Position numbers and translations under genes: made by a program
Assembly (NCBI GenBank): GCA_035527835.1
Contig: DATKZS010000168.1
Span: forward strand, 1-6,055
Source of the DNA: DATKZS01 sp035527835 [NCBI: bacterium]
Lineage (GTDB): Bacteria; RBG-13-61-14
Reading direction: 5' to 3'
DNA length: 6,055 bases
Shown: positions 5,750-6,055 of the stretch, piece by piece
How the letters are laid out: each line of letters starts with the position of its first letter
Numbering within the stretch: position 1 is the stretch's first letter
The notes under the pieces: model-generated
Database searches by the model: none
Seen by the model: only the letters and a program-made list of their open reading frames with translations
Told to the model about the DNA's origin: nothing

Positions 5750-5789
5750 GAGAATCGGGAGCGGGTTGTGAGGCCCGCTCCCGATTTTT
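5745..5789 (-). terminator. Intrinsic terminator after the right-edge gene
   Basis: AATCGGGAGCGGG (5753-5765) pairs perfectly with CCCGCTCCCGATT (5774-5786): a 13-bp stem and an 8-nt loop. Read on the minus strand it is preceded by AAA and followed by CTCTTTTT. It begins about 20 bp after the stop codon of the right-edge gene. On the plus strand it ends in T5 (5785-5789), so it could work in both directions. It separates the unknown gene from the AIM24 operon. Confidence 0.5.
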
Positions 5790-5805
5790 CGTTGTCAGGC
5801 GGGGA

Positions 5806-6055
5806 TCAAGGTATCACGGCATTTAAGGTGAACGCCGGCAACAGGTCAACGTCATTCATCCATCGGCCTTTTTCTTCGGCGAGCAAGAGCCCGCAATGGG
5901 GGATTTGAGCGTTCACGATGATGAGGCCGGGGCCGGTGATGGAGAGGACGATGGTGGCGTGGCCGCCGTCAAGTTTGCCGTTGACGCCGGACACGTCGAA
6001 GCGGTTGCCCGCGGGGCCTCCGCTGTAACTGCCGTCGCCGCCGAGCAGCACGGCC
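5806..6055 (-). CDS. 3' end of a protein of unknown function (5' part off the right edge)
   Basis: The last 82 codons of a minus-strand gene ending at TGA 5808-5806. A GTG at 6051 is available as a start, but the frame remains open to the window edge (Ala precedes it) and no ribosome binding site can be seen, so this is most likely an internal segment. The visible residues begin VLLGGDGSYSGGPAGNRFDV. They continue through a Gly-rich, beta-prone stretch (GGHATIVLSITGPGLIIVNA) to IPHCGLLLAEEKGRWMNDVD and end at LLPAFTLNAVIP. There is one Cys, no membrane segment, and no motif I recognise. Codon use looks like the neighbouring genes and a strong terminator follows at the expected distance, which supports it being a real gene. 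I cannot assign a family. Confidence 0.5.
   Translation of the reverse strand, partial: AVLLGGDGSYSGGPAGNRFDVSGVNGKLDGGHATIVLSITGPGLIIVNAQIPHCGLLLAEEKGRWMNDVDLLPAFTLNAVIP

Noticed and set aside
5806-6051. Complete 81-residue gene starting at GTG 6051
   Set aside because: The frame is open beyond the GTG to the window edge and no ribosome binding site is visible, so a truncated longer gene is more likely.

Overview
All recognisable genes in this window lie on the minus strand, so transcription runs from right to left. I see no tRNA, rRNA, CRISPR array, insertion sequence or origin. The DNA is GC-rich (60-base samples I counted by hand range from about 53 to 75% G+C). It has canonical bacterial signals: AAGGAG-type ribosome binding sites, a sigma70-like promoter and an intrinsic terminator. 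The sulfatase-like protein is membrane-anchored and the DUF4236 and AIM24 proteins are widespread bacterial families. This fits an uncultured or little-studied GC-rich bacterium, but nothing here fixes the phylum.

Layout in the direction of transcription. (1) 6055-5806: the 3' end of a gene of unknown function that enters from the right edge. It is followed by a strong hairpin terminator (5786-5753) and a second inverted repeat (5749-5718). (2) 5703-5675: a probable promoter whose 17-nt spacer is almost filled by a perfect 16-bp palindrome, a likely operator. (3) 5631-3561: three tandem, divergent paralogues of the AIM24 / TIGR00266 family (226, 228 and 223 residues). They are separated by only 16 and 15 bp, and each has its own ribosome binding site. 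(4) 3560-3375: a 186-bp gap with a stable hairpin. (5) 3374-1254: a 706-residue protein with about seven N-terminal membrane segments and a C-terminal sulfatase / alkaline-phosphatase-superfamily domain. Its nucleophile position is Thr instead of the Cys/Ser needed for formylglycine. (6) 1198-1: a gene that leaves through the left edge. It encodes an N-terminal DUF4236 domain, one membrane segment, an acidic helical region resembling TerB, and a C-terminal PH/GRAM-like beta domain.

Working together: the AIM24 trio is very probably one operon under the palindrome-containing promoter. The sulfatase-like gene and the DUF4236 gene may form a second unit, because only 55 bp separate them and no terminator is visible. 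Whether the trio reads through into the sulfatase gene is open. The least ordinary points are the AIM24 triplication with its dedicated regulated promoter, the Thr-type membrane 'sulfatase', and the DUF4236/TerB-like/PH-like fusion. A shared envelope or stress role is possible but is inference only.
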